Source: Pseudomonadales bacterium (GTDB taxonomy: Bacteria; Pseudomonadota; Gammaproteobacteria; Pseudomonadales; Azotimanducaceae). From it: 6,904 nucleotides of DNA. Position 1 is the first letter of the stretch; each line of letters starts with the position of its first letter. The notes beneath the pieces were generated by a model. It saw only the letters and a list, made by a program, of their open reading frames with translations. It did no database searches and was not told the origin of the DNA. The position numbers and the translations under genes were made by a program. This document shows positions 6,279-6,904 of this stretch, piece by piece. Where the stretch lies: assembly GCA_022448765.1 (NCBI GenBank), contig JAKUTI010000141.1:1-6904 (forward strand), written 5' to 3'.

Positions 6279-6904
6279 ATGCCGGCATTCGAATACCTTG
6301 CCCTCGACCCAAACGGCCGTCGCCAAAAGGGTGTCGTCGAGGGTGATAGCGGACGCCAAGTACGCCAGATACTTCGGGATCAGGGTTTATCGCCGCTCGA
6401 AGTGGTTGCCACGAATCAAGGCACTAGAAAAGGTTTCGATTGGTTTTCATTACGGCTAGGCATGTCGCAACTAGGTCTCGCTATGTTCACGCGCCAATTG
6501 GCCACGTTGATTGAGGCCGGTTTACCGATTGAAGAGGCATTGTCCGCCGTTGCGCAGCAGACCGAACGTCGGCGGGTGACCTCGATGATCATGACGGTGA
6601 GAAGTCGGGTCTTGGAAGGCCAATCTTTCGCTTCTGCACTAGCGGAATTTCCTTCGACGTTTGCCAGCATGTTTCGCTCGACGGTAGCGTCGGGCGAACA
6701 GTCCGGCCACCTCGACACGATTCTCAATAATCTGGCGACGTACACGGAGCAGAGGTTCGAAGCTCGACGTAATGTTGAGATGGCGCTGTTCTACCCGATC
6801 CTGCTTCTCGTCGTCGCATTTGTGATTGTTGGTGGGTTGATGGTGTTTGTGGTTCCGGAAATTGTGCGAGTGTTTGACAACACCGATGCTGAGTTGCCTT
6901 TTAT
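6279..6904 (+). CDS. gspF: Type II secretion inner-membrane platform protein GspF (3' truncated by window)
   Basis: GspF is the polytopic inner-membrane protein of the type II secretion assembly platform. The window shows the first 208 codons plus two bases, open to the edge, roughly half of the usual ~400 residues. The N terminus MPAFEYLALDPNGRRQKGV, then EGDSGRQVRQILRDQGL, closely follows Vibrio EpsF. The first cytoplasmic GspF helical domain runs from about 65 to 165 and includes FTRQLATLIEAGLPIEEAL (70-88) and SGEQSGHLDTILNNLATY (138-155). The first membrane helix spans about 168-192 (MALFYPILLLVVAFVIVGG and onward). ATG 6279 is three bases after the gspE stop. GGAAG at 6266-6270, inside the gspE end, is the likely ribosome site, so the genes are co-transcribed and probably translationally coupled. 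No frameshift is visible. More gsp genes are expected past the right edge. Confidence 0.95.
   Translation, partial: MPAFEYLALDPNGRRQKGVVEGDSGRQVRQILRDQGLSPLEVVATNQGTRKGFDWFSLRLGMSQLGLAMFTRQLATLIEAGLPIEEALSAVAQQTERRRVTSMIMTVRSRVLEGQSFASALAEFPSTFASMFRSTVASGEQSGHLDTILNNLATYTEQRFEARRNVEMALFYPILLLVVAFVIVGGLMVFVVPEIVRVFDNTDAELPF

Overview
The window is ordinary chromosomal DNA, most likely from a gammaproteobacterium of moderate GC content. That assignment rests on remembered similarity: the type II secretion proteins resemble Vibrio EpsE/EpsF, the aspartate carbamoyltransferase is of the E. coli catalytic-chain type, and the ETF genes resemble both proteobacterial and mitochondrial homologues. No search was run. 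No rRNA, tRNA, CRISPR array, insertion sequence or phage gene is visible. Coding density is high, and every gene looks intact except the last, which is cut by the window edge.

Layout from left to right: (1) ETF-ubiquinone oxidoreductase (ETF-QO) on the minus strand, 23-1681. (2) A 141-bp divergent spacer with a perfect TATAAT box facing ETF-QO. (3) etfB-etfA on the plus strand, 1823-3501, overlapping by ATGA. (4) pyrB, aspartate carbamoyltransferase, on the minus strand, 4541-3513, convergent with etfA with only 11 bp between stop codons. (5) A 243-bp divergent spacer. (6) gspE at 4785-6275, followed after 3 bp by gspF from 6279, which runs off the right edge.

The three ETF genes form one functional module. 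EtfAB takes electrons from acyl-CoA and related flavoprotein dehydrogenases, and ETF-QO passes them to ubiquinone in the membrane. pyrB commits carbamoyl phosphate to pyrimidine synthesis. gspE and gspF encode the cytoplasmic ATPase and the inner-membrane platform protein of a type II secretion system. They appear to start an operon whose gspC/gspD partners are not upstream.

I did not find a convincing new biological system. The most interesting signal is the pyrB 5' region. A TTGACA box with an extended -10 predicts transcription starting inside a run of five C, directly before a Shine-Dalgarno sequence (AAGGGGG) that this C run can pair with. That is the arrangement expected for CTP-sensitive start-site switching of the enterobacterial pyrC/pyrD type. 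It is an inference from sequence and needs mapping of 5' ends. The same reading implies that the longest pyrB ORF, from TTG at 4592, is mis-started and that its 'start codon' is part of the -35 box.
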